Shown here piece after piece: positions 7,982 to 17,470 of a DNA stretch of 64,000 bases. Source of the DNA: Planctomycetaceae bacterium (GTDB lineage Bacteria > Planctomycetota > UBA1135 > GCA-002686595); NCBI GenBank assembly GCA_011525785.1, contig WYBT01000041.1:62001-126000 (forward strand), in the 5' to 3' direction. A program made the position numbers and the translations under genes. A model generated the notes under the pieces. It was not told the DNA's origin. It did not search any database and was given only the letters and a program-made list of their open reading frames with translations. Positions within the stretch are counted from its first letter, which is position 1; each line of letters begins with the position of its first letter.

Positions 7982-9817
7982 AGGGCTGATCTCGAATTCG
8001 ATACCGTTGGTCAGGTTCGTGCCGTTGGGCGCTCCGGAGTCGCGACTCCAAACCTGGCCGTTGACGACCGCGCCCGCGACGAGCGTGGGATCGACGCCGC
8101 TCGCGATGTGCGCGTTGAAGTCGAAGAACAACAGTCCCTGGCAGCCGACTCCCGAAGTCGTCGTCGTCAGCGGCGTGCGGCGCTGCGGGCCGGCGACGCA
8201 CAGCGTGCCGCCGAAGAACGGCGCCGAGGCGCGGCCGTTCGTGCCGTAGAAGAACAGCGCCGACTTGCCGGGCAGCAGCTTGAAGGCGCGCACGAAGAAG
8301 TCCGAGCCGAGCGTGGCGCTCGGGAACGCGCGGCCGTCGACGCTGAGCGAGGCGAGGCAGCTCGCGGAGTTGACCTGGCCCGAGCAGTAGAACGTCGGGA
8401 CGCCGCTGCGCGGGCCGGAGAAGAACTCGATGCTGTTGAGCGCTCCGCTGCTGAGGCTCGGACCGGGGATCTCGGTCCCGTTCAAGATGTTCACGTTGCG
8501 CGTTCCGACTCGCGCGGCGATCAAGTCGCCTCGCGGCGAGAAGCACAGCGAGTTCTGGTTGCTTCCGGGGATCTGCGGGTTCACGTCCGAGAGGCCGGCC
8601 GTGCTGTCGTTGATCACGCACAGTCCCAGGCCGGCGTCGTAGCCGAACACCACGCCCGTCGGGCTCACGGCGAGCCCGCGCATGCCGCTCACCGGCAGGT
8701 TGCCGATCACTTCGAACGTTCCGGCGGCGATGTCGATGCGCACGAGCCGGTTGAGCGAGTTGCCGGCGAACGGTTCGAGCACCGCGAGCAGCGTGTCGTC
8801 CAGATCGAAGGCCAGGCCGCCGACGACGCCGCCCATGTCGAACGCTCCGAGCTGCGTGAACAACTCGCTGAGCGGGTCGTACTCGAACAGCGTCGAGGAG
8901 CTCGAACCGGTGAGCGTCCGCGCCACGAAGAACTTGCCGTCGCTCGGCCGGCGTGCGATGGCGCGCAACAACGTGGGCGCGCCCGACGGAGTGATGCTGA
9001 TCGTCGCGCCCGTGCGCATGTTGATGCGCGCCAGGCCGCCCGAGGTGAACACCCCGAGCGCGCTGTCGGTGTCGGTCATGCCATCGGGGAACTCGATGCC
9101 GCGGAAGTCGAGCCCGCCGTGCGTGCCGGCGTTGCCCAGCCCGCCGTCCTTGCGGTTCACCTGGAAGAAGCGGCTCCCGACCGCGAACATCCGGCCGACG
9201 CTGTCGAAGGCGAGCGACTGAACGCTCTCGAAGCTCGTCGCCGCGGGGAACGGATCCACGCCTGCGCCCGTGCGCGGGTCGATCTCGATCAGGCCCTTGC
9301 CCGCCGTCGAGAGGTTCGGGCTCACGTCCCACGCGTACAGCCGGCCCTCGGGCGACATGCACAGCGCCTGCAGCGAGCCGAAGCCCGTCGCGCCGATCAG
9401 CACGGGCGTCGTCGACCCCGGAGCGATGCGCCACAGCTTGTCGTTGCCGGGACTATCCGAGAGCACGAACAGCGCGCCTTCGCCGTCGTAGGCGAGGCCT
9501 CTCACCGAGCCCTGCACAGCGATGCTACCGACCGTCGTGAGCGCGCCCGTCTGCGTGTTGACGCGACGCAGCGTGGCCGGCTGCGTGGACGTGCCGCCGG
9601 TGGCCGTGATGAAGTCGCCGAGCGGGTCGCGCGCCAGCGAGTTGAGGTCGTTGATGCCCGACGAGCCGATCAGGATCGTCGTGCCGTTGACGACGTCGAT
9701 CAGGAAGACCTGGCCCGTGAAGGTGACGCCGATGCCGGTCGTGGCCTGGGCCTGGAGCTGCGCGGAAGAGAAGAGCAGTGCGAGCGCCGCAGCGCCCGGA
9801 AACAGTCGAGAGAACAA
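7979..9817 (-). CDS. Exported beta-propeller-like protein with shared C-terminal module
   Basis: The TTG at 9817 is chosen because AGGAG lies 7 nt upstream and because it places a signal peptide (RLFPGAAALALLFSSAQLQAQ) at the N-terminus; 612 residues result. Residues about 30-470 contain repeated units of the type VRGLAYDGEGALFVLS, MRGLAVSPTGVVFGYD and VGGLAFDLDDTLLAVLEP, typical of a beta-propeller. The last 135 residues, from FYCSGQ, form a module with spaced cysteines (CLASL, GGTLCVAGP, GVGCQG) and the ending VWSRD...IEFEISP. The same module ends three other exported proteins in the window. A surface location is likely; ligand unknown. Confidence 0.85.
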   Translation of the reverse strand: MFSRLFPGAAALALLFSSAQLQAQATTGIGVTFTGQVFLIDVVNGTTILIGSSGINDLNSLARDPLGDFITATGGTSTQPATLRRVNTQTGALTTVGSIAVQGSVRGLAYDGEGALFVLSDSPGNDKLWRIAPGSTTPVLIGATGFGSLQALCMSPEGRLYAWDVSPNLSTAGKGLIEIDPRTGAGVDPFPAATSFESVQSLAFDSVGRMFAVGSRFFQVNRKDGGLGNAGTHGGLDFRGIEFPDGMTDTDSALGVFTSGGLARINMRTGATISITPSGAPTLLRAIARRPSDGKFFVARTLTGSSSSTLFEYDPLSELFTQLGAFDMGGVVGGLAFDLDDTLLAVLEPFAGNSLNRLVRIDIAAGTFEVIGNLPVSGMRGLAVSPTGVVFGYDAGLGLCVINDSTAGLSDVNPQIPGSNQNSLCFSPRGDLIAARVGTRNVNILNGTEIPGPSLSSGALNSIEFFSGPRSGVPTFYCSGQVNSASCLASLSVDGRAFPSATLGSDFFVRAFKLLPGKSALFFYGTNGRASAPFFGGTLCVAGPQRRTPLTTTTSGVGCQGLLFFDFNAHIASGVDPTLVAGAVVNGQVWSRDSGAPNGTNLTNGIEFEISP

Positions 9818-9980
9818 GGAAATACTCCTGGAGAATGAGGTCGGCGACGCCACACGCGTCCGCCGGTCCAGGAAGCTAGGCGCAGCTCGAAAGCGACTCC
9901 TTAGGGAGTGGTTAGATCGGCGTGAGCATGCGGCGCACGCGGCGGCGCACTCGCAGCAGCCCGAACTCAGCCGCTCGCAC

Positions 9981-12900
9981 TCAGCGGCGGCCCGAGCCGC
10001 GCGGCGACTTCGGCCCGGCGGAGCTCGTTCGCGCGCTGGCGCGCGGCCGCGGTGCGAGTCGGGCGACGGCGCCGGTGTGCCACGCGGCGTACAGCGAGTC
10101 GCCGTCGGCGCCCGCGCGCGCCTCGAACGCACGGCGCAACTCTTCGAAGCGCGCCGAGAGCGTTCGCGCGTGTGCGGTGCGCTCAGCGCACACCTCCTGC
10201 GCTGCAGCGAGCCACTCGGGCAGTGCGAGCGGCGCGTCTCCCGCGCGACTTGCAGCAGTCTCGAGCTCGCGCGCGGCCGCATCCACGTCGCCTCGCGCGA
10301 GCGCGCAGCGGGCGAGCAGCGCGCGCGCGAAGACCGCGTAGTTGGGCTCGCGCGACTGCTCTGCGCGCTCCGCCAGTTCGAGCGCGTCGGTCTGCGCCAG
10401 TTCGCGTTCACCGCGCCGCAACCGCCAGCGCGAGCGCGCCTCGAGCAGCGGGAAGTACAGCATCCAGTCCATCCACGCGCCGGGGCGCCGCAGCTTGGTC
10501 TCCATGCGCGTGAACGATGCATCCGCCTCGTCGTCGCGGCCTGCGCCGGCCAGCGCGCGCGCGAGCACGAACTCGCCGTGGAAGAACAACTGCCCCGTCG
10601 GGCCGTCGATGCGCTCCGCCTCGGCGAGCGTCTGGCGCGCCAGCGCGGCGGCGGTCTCGAAATCGCCGCCGAGCTCGTGGAGCTGCGCTCGCACGAGGCG
10701 TAGCAAGCCGCTCCACAGAGTCAGGCTGTTGCGCTCGGCGAGCTCCTCCGCCTCGCGCAGCAGCGCGCGCAACTCGCTCCAGCGCAGCGCGTGCATCAAC
10801 GCCCACGCGCCGAAGAAGCGGCCGAGCAGGAAGTCGAAGCCGTCGCCGATGGCCTGCGAGAGTTCGGCGCCCTCGCGCGCGCTCGCCGCGGCCTGCTCGT
10901 ACTCGCCGCGCAGGATGTGCGTGTAGGCGCCGCGCACGACGTGCAGCGCCAGGAGCCGTCGATCGCCCGCTGCACGCGCGGCGGCGATCGCCTGTTCGAC
11001 GCTGGCGGCGTGTTCGGCCGCGTAACCGCGCAGGCACAGGATGCTGTGACCGCAGTAGCCGCGGACGTGCGCCTGCAACAGCGGGTCTTCGACCTGACTC
11101 GCGGACTCGAGCGCCCGGTCGACCACCGACAGGCAGCGCTCGCGGTCGATCCAGAACAGCGTGCTCGCCAGTTGGAGCATCGCGCGCAGGCGCGGCGCGC
11201 GTTCGCGCAGCGGGTCGCAGGACTGCGCCAGTTGATCGAAGGCCTCGGCCGCGCCCTGCAGGTCGCCCAGCGCGCGCCGCACCAGGCCCAGCTCTTCGAG
11301 CAGTTCGCGCCGCAGCTCGCCCCGGCGCGGCTCGGGCACGCTCGCCAGCGCCGCCTGGGCGCGCACGAGGTGTTCGGCCGCTTCGCGACTGGCGTGGCGG
11401 CGCACGTCGGCGCGCGCAGCGATCAGACGGTGGCGAACCGCGTGCGCGAACTCGTGCCCGTGCTCGAAGTGCTGCGCCAGCTCCGAGGCGATCGAGTCGA
11501 GCTGCTCGCCGAACAGCTCTTCGCCGCGGCGCGCGACGCGCGCGTGCCAGCGCATGCGGCGCGACGCGGGCAGGCGCTCGTAGACGGCGGAGCGCTGCAG
11601 CGCGTGCCGGAAGGCGTAACGCGCCGTCATCAGCCCCGTCGGGAACGAGCCGATGCCGCGCGAGACGAGCAGTTGCTCGCGCGCCACCAGTCCGTCGCAC
11701 AGTTCTTCGACCTCGGTCAGCTCGAGCCCCAGCGGCGCGGCGACGGCGGCGGCCGAGAAGTTGACGCCCACGATGCTCGCCGCCTCGAGCACGCTGCGCT
11801 CGCGTTCGCTGAGGCGGTCGACTTGCAGCTCGATCACCTGGCGCACGCTGCGCGGCAGCGAGGTGGCGACGCGCGCGAGGTCGCCCGAGAAGCGCCATCC
11901 GCCGGGGCCCTCGGTCAGCGCACGCTCGTCGACGAGCAGGTCGACCAGCGAGCCCAGGAACAGCGGATTGCCGTCGGTGCGCTGGTAGAGCGTGTGGGCG
12001 AAGCGCTCGTCGAAGCCGTGGCCGGGGAAGCGGCGCGCGAGGTACTCGTCGACGGCCGCGCGGCCGAGGACATCGAGCTCGAGGCGCTCGCACAGGCCGT
12101 GCGCCTCCAGCTCGCGCACCACGTCGCGCAGCGGATGTTGCGAGCGCAGCACGTCGCCGTGGCGGTAGGTGCCGAGCACGAGCAGGCGCGCGGGCTCGCG
12201 GCGTCGCGCGAGCAGCGCGAGGAGATCGAGCGTCGAAACGTCGCTCCAGTGCAGGTCCTCGAGCACCAGCGCGATCGGAGTCTGGCGCGACAGCGCCTCG
12301 AGCGCTTCGGCCATCTCGCGCAACATGCGCTCGTGCGTCGCGCCGAGCAGGCGCGGGTCGTGTTCGGCGCGCGCGCCGTTCTCGCGCTGGGCGCCGAGCG
12401 GTTCGAGCCAGGTGGGGGCGTGCTGCTCGAGCCAGCGCAGCAGCGACTCGCGCGCCGGGCCGCGCACGAGCCGACCGAGCGCATCCAGCACGGGCAGGTA
12501 GGCCTCGCTCGAGCCGTAGTGCTCGATGCACTGCCCGCGCGCGATCCAACCCGGCTGTCCGTCGACGTGGCGCTGGAGCAGCGCGTCCACGGTGCTGGTC
12601 TTGCCGATGCCAGGCGCTCCGCACACGAACACCATGCGCCGCGCGCCGTCCCACACCTCGCGCCGCAGCGTTTCGAGCCGCGCGAGCGTCGCTTCGCGGC
12701 CCACGAGCGGGTGGGCGTCGGGCCGCGCGCGCTCGGCGGCCTCCGGAGCGGGCGGCGGCGCGGCGGGCGGGCCATCGACGAGCGGCAGGTCGCCGATGAA
12801 GCGGTAGCCGCGCCGGTGCGCCGTCTCGATGTAGGTCGGCGTCTTGACGTCGTCTTCGAGCGCTTTGCGCAGCTCGCGCACGCACACCTTGAGCACGCCG

Positions 12901-13139
12901 TCGGTGACGAGCGTGCCCTTCCAGACGTTGTCGAGCAGCTCGTCCTTGGTCACCAGTCGGCGCGGGCGCGCGGCGAGGTAGCTCAGCACTGCGTAAGCGC
13001 GCGGAGTCAGCGGCGCGACCTGCGAGCCGCGCCACAAGCACTGGTTGGCCTGGTCGAGAACCAGTTGCGGGCGAGCAGGCGGTGAACTCAAGGCGATCGG
13101 GGCTGCAGCGAGCGCCCGGGATTCTAACCGCCTTCTCAC
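9981..13139 (-). CDS. Transcriptional regulator: OmpR-type wHTH, ATPase, TPR
   Basis: This is a 1052-residue protein. Residues 26-118 form an OmpR/PhoB-type winged helix (LTPRAYAVLSYLA, VTKDELLDNVWKG and the ETAHRRGYRFIG wing). An AAA/STAND ATPase follows, with LVGREATLARLE and P-loop GAPGIGKTS at 174-182, and VLEDLHWSD as Walker B. The C-terminal half is made of helical TPR-like repeats. The architecture is that of ATP-driven, ligand-sensing regulators related to MalT and SARP-type proteins. The start is a GTG with GTGAGCG just before it. It is divergent from the cytochrome/beta-propeller lipoprotein with only about 90 bp between the starts, so that gene is its likeliest target. Confidence 0.88.
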   Translation of the reverse strand: MRRRLESRALAAAPIALSSPPARPQLVLDQANQCLWRGSQVAPLTPRAYAVLSYLAARPRRLVTKDELLDNVWKGTLVTDGVLKVCVRELRKALEDDVKTPTYIETAHRRGYRFIGDLPLVDGPPAAPPPAPEAAERARPDAHPLVGREATLARLETLRREVWDGARRMVFVCGAPGIGKTSTVDALLQRHVDGQPGWIARGQCIEHYGSSEAYLPVLDALGRLVRGPARESLLRWLEQHAPTWLEPLGAQRENGARAEHDPRLLGATHERMLREMAEALEALSRQTPIALVLEDLHWSDVSTLDLLALLARRREPARLLVLGTYRHGDVLRSQHPLRDVVRELEAHGLCERLELDVLGRAAVDEYLARRFPGHGFDERFAHTLYQRTDGNPLFLGSLVDLLVDERALTEGPGGWRFSGDLARVATSLPRSVRQVIELQVDRLSERERSVLEAASIVGVNFSAAAVAAPLGLELTEVEELCDGLVAREQLLVSRGIGSFPTGLMTARYAFRHALQRSAVYERLPASRRMRWHARVARRGEELFGEQLDSIASELAQHFEHGHEFAHAVRHRLIAARADVRRHASREAAEHLVRAQAALASVPEPRRGELRRELLEELGLVRRALGDLQGAAEAFDQLAQSCDPLRERAPRLRAMLQLASTLFWIDRERCLSVVDRALESASQVEDPLLQAHVRGYCGHSILCLRGYAAEHAASVEQAIAAARAAGDRRLLALHVVRGAYTHILRGEYEQAAASAREGAELSQAIGDGFDFLLGRFFGAWALMHALRWSELRALLREAEELAERNSLTLWSGLLRLVRAQLHELGGDFETAAALARQTLAEAERIDGPTGQLFFHGEFVLARALAGAGRDDEADASFTRMETKLRRPGAWMDWMLYFPLLEARSRWRLRRGERELAQTDALELAERAEQSREPNYAVFARALLARCALARGDVDAAARELETAASRAGDAPLALPEWLAAAQEVCAERTAHARTLSARFEELRRAFEARAGADGDSLYAAWHTGAVARLAPRPRASARTSSAGPKSPRGSGRR

Positions 13140-13229
13140 CGCTCACTCATGACCGCTCGCGCGGCGCGGACGACAGTCGCGGCCCTTGGGTTCCGACCGT
13201 CTGTTGTCCGCCGTTCCTCGCCACGATTC

Positions 13230-15674
13230 ATGAGCACACTCCGCCTCAGCTCCCGCGCACTCCGCTCGCGCGCCCTCAGCGCCAGCGCGTTCGCCGGGCT
13301 GCTACTCACTTCCGCTTGCAGCGACTCGCCGCGTTCGGCGGCTGAAGACTTCGCCTCCCTCGTCGCCGCGGCGCCGCCCACGCGCTCGACTTCGATCGCG
13401 CTGACCTCCAACGGTCAATTCGCCCTGGTCGCCAACCGCGACGCCAACACGCTCTCGATGGTGAGAGTGCGCAATTCCGCCGGACAGGACTCGTTCGAGA
13501 CGGTGGCGGAGATCGGCGTGGGTTTCGAGCCGCGCTACGTCGCCGTTTCGCCCGACGACAAGCGCGCTTACGTCTCGAACGCGCAGAGCGGGACGGTCTC
13601 GGTCGTGTCGCTCGTCTCCAAGAGCATCATCAAGACCATCGAGGTCGGGACCGAGCCGCGCGGCGTGGCGCTGACGCCCAACGGCAAGCGCCTGTTCGTC
13701 GCCAACCACACCGAAGGCACGGTGTCGATCATCGACACGCTGGCGCTCGAGGTCGTCGAGGTGGCGCAGGTCGGCAAGAACCCCATGGCGCTCGCGATCA
13801 CCAACGACGGCGACGCGAGCGATCTCGACGAGACCGTGTTCGTGAGTGAGTTCTTCGCCGAGCTGATTCCGGGCGGCCCCGGCGAGGGCTTCGACGACGG
13901 TCGCCAGGGCGTGGTCTGGTCGCTCAGCTCTGGCGGCGGCGCCGCGTCGAAGATCACGCTGGCCCCGCTCTCGCCCGCGGACGTCGGCTTCGGCGCCGAC
14001 CGCAAGCCGTACTGCGCCAACTTCAACGCGAACGTTCACAGCGAGATCTTCTGCCCCGACACCGGCGTGAGCGATCCCGCGAGCCCGGTGGTCAGCGCGG
14101 ATCCGCAGGGTGCGTTCCCCAACCAGCTCCAGGCGCTGCTCGTGCGCCAGGGCCTCTTGTACGCGCCCAGCATCGGCGCTGCGCCCGAGCCGCCGGTGCG
14201 CTTCAACGTCAACGTGCAGGCCCTGGTCAACGTCGTCGACGTGCAGGCGCAACTCGAACGCGTCGACCTCGCGCTGAACCTCAACGCGCAAATCAAGCTC
14301 GAGACGCAACCCGCGCCCGCTGAAGGCCGGCTCGAGCGCCTGTTCGGAAACGACGTCGTCGCGATCGACGCAGACCGCAACGGCACGAGCTTCCTGATCG
14401 TGAGCCGCGGCGGCAATCACGTGTTGAGAGCTGGCCTCGACGCGAACGGCAAGCTCTCGATCGGCGCGCCGAGCGGTGTCGTTCGGTTCCAGACGGGCAA
14501 CCTGCCCAACGGCGTCGTCGTGCGGCCCGACGGGCGCCGCGCGTACGTCTACAACGAAGTGGGCCTGTCGATCACCGCCATCGACCTGGTCAACAACGTC
14601 GTGCTCGCGCGCGACATTCCGACCGCGACGACGCCTGCGCCCGGCTCGTTCCAGCACGCGCTGGCGGTCGGCAAGCTGGCCTTCAGCACGGCGCTGGGCC
14701 TTCCCGACTTCGGCGTGTTCGGGACCGAACTGCGCGCGCTCGATCCGCTGCAGCACCGCAACAAGGCCTCGGACAACGGCTGGTCGTCGTGCGCGTCGTG
14801 CCACCCGGATGGACTGAGCGACAACGTCACCTGGATCTTCGGCACCGGCCCGCGCTCGACCGTTCCGCTCGACGCGTTCTTCGCCAAGTCCAGTCCGCTC
14901 GACCAGCGCATCTCCAACTGGAGCGGCGTGATGGGCAGCGTCACGGACTTCAACAACAACGCGCGCGGCGTGCAGGGCGGAACGGGCTTCGCCGGCAATC
15001 CTCCGCCGACGCAGATCTTCCAGCACGGCATCACGCAGGGTGCGAGCGACTCGCTCGACGCGATGACGCTGTGGGTGCAGTCGGTGCGCGCGTTCAACCA
15101 GCCCGAGCCGCAGAATCTGATCGCGTTCTCGAGCGGCGCCGCGCTGTTCGCGGACAACTGCGCGAGTTGCCACGGCGGGCAGAAGTGGTCGAAGAGCCAA
15201 GTGGTCTACGACAACAACCCGACCTTCACCAAGGACACGGCGGCGGGCGGCGTGGCCTTCGATCCGGGCCTGACGAACGCGGGGGCGCAGATCGTGCAGC
15301 TCACCGAGAGCAACCCGCAGACGGGCGTGACGCGCACGCTGCGCTTCCTCGACCCGGTCGGCACGTTCAGCGCGGCGAGCCCGCTGGAGATCCGCGGCCA
15401 AGGCGCAACGCAGGGACTCACCGCGCTCGGCGCGCTGGGCTTCAACGCGCCGTCGCTGCTCGGCGTGCGCTACCACGGCCCGTACCTGCACGACGGTTCG
15501 GCGCAGAGCTTCACCGAGGTCTTCGCGCGGCACGGCTTCGGCGGCGGGACGATCGAGTCGAGCTTCTCCGCTCAAGAGCGCTTCGACCTCGAGGCCTTCA
15601 TCGAGACGATCGACGGCGCGACGCCGACGGTCGAGTCGGACACGGACGCGTTCCTGCGCGCGATTCGCGGCTGA
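13230..15674 (+). CDS. Lipoprotein with YVTN beta-propeller and two heme c sites
   Basis: The ATG at 13230 gives 814 residues beginning with a lipoprotein signal (LLLTSACSD lipobox), so the protein is membrane-anchored and exported. Residues about 45-200 contain YVTN-type propeller repeats (ALTSNGQFALVANRD, AVSPDDKRAYVSNAQSGT, ALTPNGKRLFVANHTEGT), and more follow near residue 430. Heme-binding CxxCH motifs are at residues 521 (CASCH) and 644 (CASCH), within a part resembling di-heme cytochrome c or c-peroxidase proteins (LLGVRYHGPYLHDGSA). An electron-transfer or oxidase role at the cell surface is likely. A strong hairpin terminator follows. It is divergent from the 9981-13139 regulator. Confidence 0.9.
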   Translation: MSTLRLSSRALRSRALSASAFAGLLLTSACSDSPRSAAEDFASLVAAAPPTRSTSIALTSNGQFALVANRDANTLSMVRVRNSAGQDSFETVAEIGVGFEPRYVAVSPDDKRAYVSNAQSGTVSVVSLVSKSIIKTIEVGTEPRGVALTPNGKRLFVANHTEGTVSIIDTLALEVVEVAQVGKNPMALAITNDGDASDLDETVFVSEFFAELIPGGPGEGFDDGRQGVVWSLSSGGGAASKITLAPLSPADVGFGADRKPYCANFNANVHSEIFCPDTGVSDPASPVVSADPQGAFPNQLQALLVRQGLLYAPSIGAAPEPPVRFNVNVQALVNVVDVQAQLERVDLALNLNAQIKLETQPAPAEGRLERLFGNDVVAIDADRNGTSFLIVSRGGNHVLRAGLDANGKLSIGAPSGVVRFQTGNLPNGVVVRPDGRRAYVYNEVGLSITAIDLVNNVVLARDIPTATTPAPGSFQHALAVGKLAFSTALGLPDFGVFGTELRALDPLQHRNKASDNGWSSCASCHPDGLSDNVTWIFGTGPRSTVPLDAFFAKSSPLDQRISNWSGVMGSVTDFNNNARGVQGGTGFAGNPPPTQIFQHGITQGASDSLDAMTLWVQSVRAFNQPEPQNLIAFSSGAALFADNCASCHGGQKWSKSQVVYDNNPTFTKDTAAGGVAFDPGLTNAGAQIVQLTESNPQTGVTRTLRFLDPVGTFSAASPLEIRGQGATQGLTALGALGFNAPSLLGVRYHGPYLHDGSAQSFTEVFARHGFGGGTIESSFSAQERFDLEAFIETIDGATPTVESDTDAFLRAIRG

Positions 15675-15697
15675 GCGCGACTGAGCGTGACTCCCTT

Positions 15698-15735
15698 GGG
15701 CGCGCGGCGGCTCTCCACCCGCCGCGCGCCCGCTT
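15698..15735 (+). terminator. 13-bp perfect hairpin terminator
   Basis: Arms 15698-15710 (GGGCGCGCGGCGG) and 15719-15731 are perfectly complementary around an 8-nt loop and are followed by GCTTTCG. It lies 23 bp after the di-heme lipoprotein stop and between convergent genes. Confidence 0.75.
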
Positions 15736-15741
15736 TCGTGC

Positions 15742-16167
15742 TCAGGCTCCGCGCCACGGCGGCGGAGGCTTCGACTCGCTGATGTACGCATCCATCAGTC
15801 GATCGCCGAAGCGCGTGGCGTGATCCTCTCTGCGCGGAACGTTGCGGACGATCTGGAAGTAGTACTTCAGCGCCCGTCCCATCGCGGCGATCACGGTCGG
15901 ATAAGCGACCGTCGGTCCTTCCTTCGCGAGGTTCCTCCCGAAGTTTCCCACCGCGACTTCCGCGACGACCCGCTTCTCGCTCGCGGTCTGCCACCAGCGC
16001 AGGTAGCACTTCGCGCCGTCGAAATCGCGCAGCACGCGCTGGTTGACGAGGCGCAGCTCGAACTCGATCGGGAACGAGTAATGACCGCGCAGCCAGCGGG
16101 CGAAGGGCGCGATCTCGTCCTTCAAACGCTGGTCGGCCCCGCCGATGAAGCGAATTCGGAGCGGCAT
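15742..16167 (-). CDS. Small soluble protein of unknown function
   Basis: This is a 141-residue protein starting at the ATG at 16167. It mixes beta strands (LRIRFIGG, FPIEFELRLVNQRVL, KRVVAEVAVGNFG) with a helix-rich end (VIAAMGRALKYYFQIVRN). It has no signal peptide, membrane segment or recognisable catalytic motif. The family is not recognised. It lies alone between a terminator and the next minus-strand gene, which is 60 bp upstream in the same direction, so co-transcription with the 16228-17172 gene is possible. Confidence 0.72.
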   Translation of the reverse strand: MPLRIRFIGGADQRLKDEIAPFARWLRGHYSFPIEFELRLVNQRVLRDFDGAKCYLRWWQTASEKRVVAEVAVGNFGRNLAKEGPTVAYPTVIAAMGRALKYYFQIVRNVPRREDHATRFGDRLMDAYISESKPPPPWRGA

Positions 16168-16227
16168 GCGTGCGCTGACTCTCTTGGCGCGAGTTCGCGG
16201 CGCTGAGAGCGCCCGGCCGCGGCGGGA

Positions 16228-17172
16228 TCAGTCCTCGAACATCGGCGCATCGGCAGCGAGGCGCTGCATGTGCTGGGAGATCGACATCTTCATCTCCATC
16301 GCGGGCATGGCTTCAGAAGCGTCTTTCGGCCCGATGCGCATCTCCATCTCGATGTCTTGACGGGTCTCCATCGGTGCGCCGTCGTCGAGCGCGATCAGCA
16401 GCCAGCCCGTGACTTCCGGCGACTCAAGTGTGACTTGGACCGGCAGACTCTCGTCGATCTCGAGCGACACCGTGCCTTCGAGTCCGATCCGGGCGCAGCG
16501 GCGCTCGCGGGCGGTCTCGATCCCTTGGAAGGTCTGATCGAAGACGACCTTCATCTCGCCCATCATCGGGAGCTCGACCTCCAGCGATCGCTTCCACGCG
16601 TAGCCGGGTTCGATCGGATCGGCGGGGAACACGGCGACCTCCCACAGGCGGCGGAGCGAGTCCTCGCCGAACAAGGACTCGAACAGAGTCTTCAGTTGAG
16701 CAGAGGAGTCGCCCAGCGCTCCCGTCACGGTCTCGACGAGTTCTTCGACGCCTTGGATCGCGCGAATCCTACCGCTGGGCTCGACCTCCATCGAAAGCTC
16801 GATCGCGAGCATCGGGTCGAACAACTGCGCGAGCATCGGCGCGTTCTTCTGGGCCTCGTCGCCCTTGCGCCGGGAGTCGTAGCTCATCGCCATCGGGCCC
16901 TCGCTCTCCTGGCGGATGCCCTCGTAGCTGACGCTGACGGTCGCGACGCCCTGTTCGTCGACCTCCTTGACGACCTGCTTCAACGCGAACGCCGTCTGCG
17001 TCTCCATGGCAGGCATCAATTCGGTCTCGAACGACTGCTCCTGTGTCATGCGCAAGCGCAGGACGTCGCCGGCCTTGTAGTTCAGCTTGAGATGGACAGA
17101 GTCTCTCAGCGGCGCGGCGGAGCACAGAGTGAAGACGACGACTGCGAGCAATCCACGGAGCATTTGGAACAT
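16228..17172 (-). CDS. Exported protein resembling DUF6263 family
   Basis: The ATG at 17172 is chosen because AAGGAG lies 8 nt upstream; 314 residues result. The signal peptide is MLRGLLAVVVFTLCSAAP. The mature part begins with LKLNYKAGDVLRLRMTQEQ, followed by long beta strands and a repeated pattern of methionine-rich acidic strands. This layout is that of DUF6263-type periplasmic proteins, which have no known activity. The second half (PIEPGYAWKRSLEVELPMMG, RIGLEGTVSLEIDESL) repeats the same style. No catalytic residues stand out. It has its own ribosome binding site and probably its own promoter in the 298-bp upstream gap. Confidence 0.82.
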   Translation of the reverse strand: MFQMLRGLLAVVVFTLCSAAPLRDSVHLKLNYKAGDVLRLRMTQEQSFETELMPAMETQTAFALKQVVKEVDEQGVATVSVSYEGIRQESEGPMAMSYDSRRKGDEAQKNAPMLAQLFDPMLAIELSMEVEPSGRIRAIQGVEELVETVTGALGDSSAQLKTLFESLFGEDSLRRLWEVAVFPADPIEPGYAWKRSLEVELPMMGEMKVVFDQTFQGIETARERRCARIGLEGTVSLEIDESLPVQVTLESPEVTGWLLIALDDGAPMETRQDIEMEMRIGPKDASEAMPAMEMKMSISQHMQRLAADAPMFED

Positions 17173-17470
17173 GGGAAGCACTCCTTTCTGACCCCGACCT
17201 TCGCGGATCCAGGATCCCCAGGCTAGCCCGACAACGCGTGGCGTGCATGGACTGCTCGCGACTCGGCCAGCAGAGATCCACCTCGAGCAGAGACTCCGAT
17301 GGTCGGATGAACCGGCGCAGTGCGGGGGTGGCGGCGTTGCGACGCGCCGGATGCGACACGAATCGCAGGCCTGAGCGCACCGGTCCCGCGGGCCGCTGCG
17401 CGCAGCGACCCAAGCCGCGGGGCGACTCGAACTTGCGCCGGGCGCCGGAGCTCACGTAGGGTCCGCGGCG

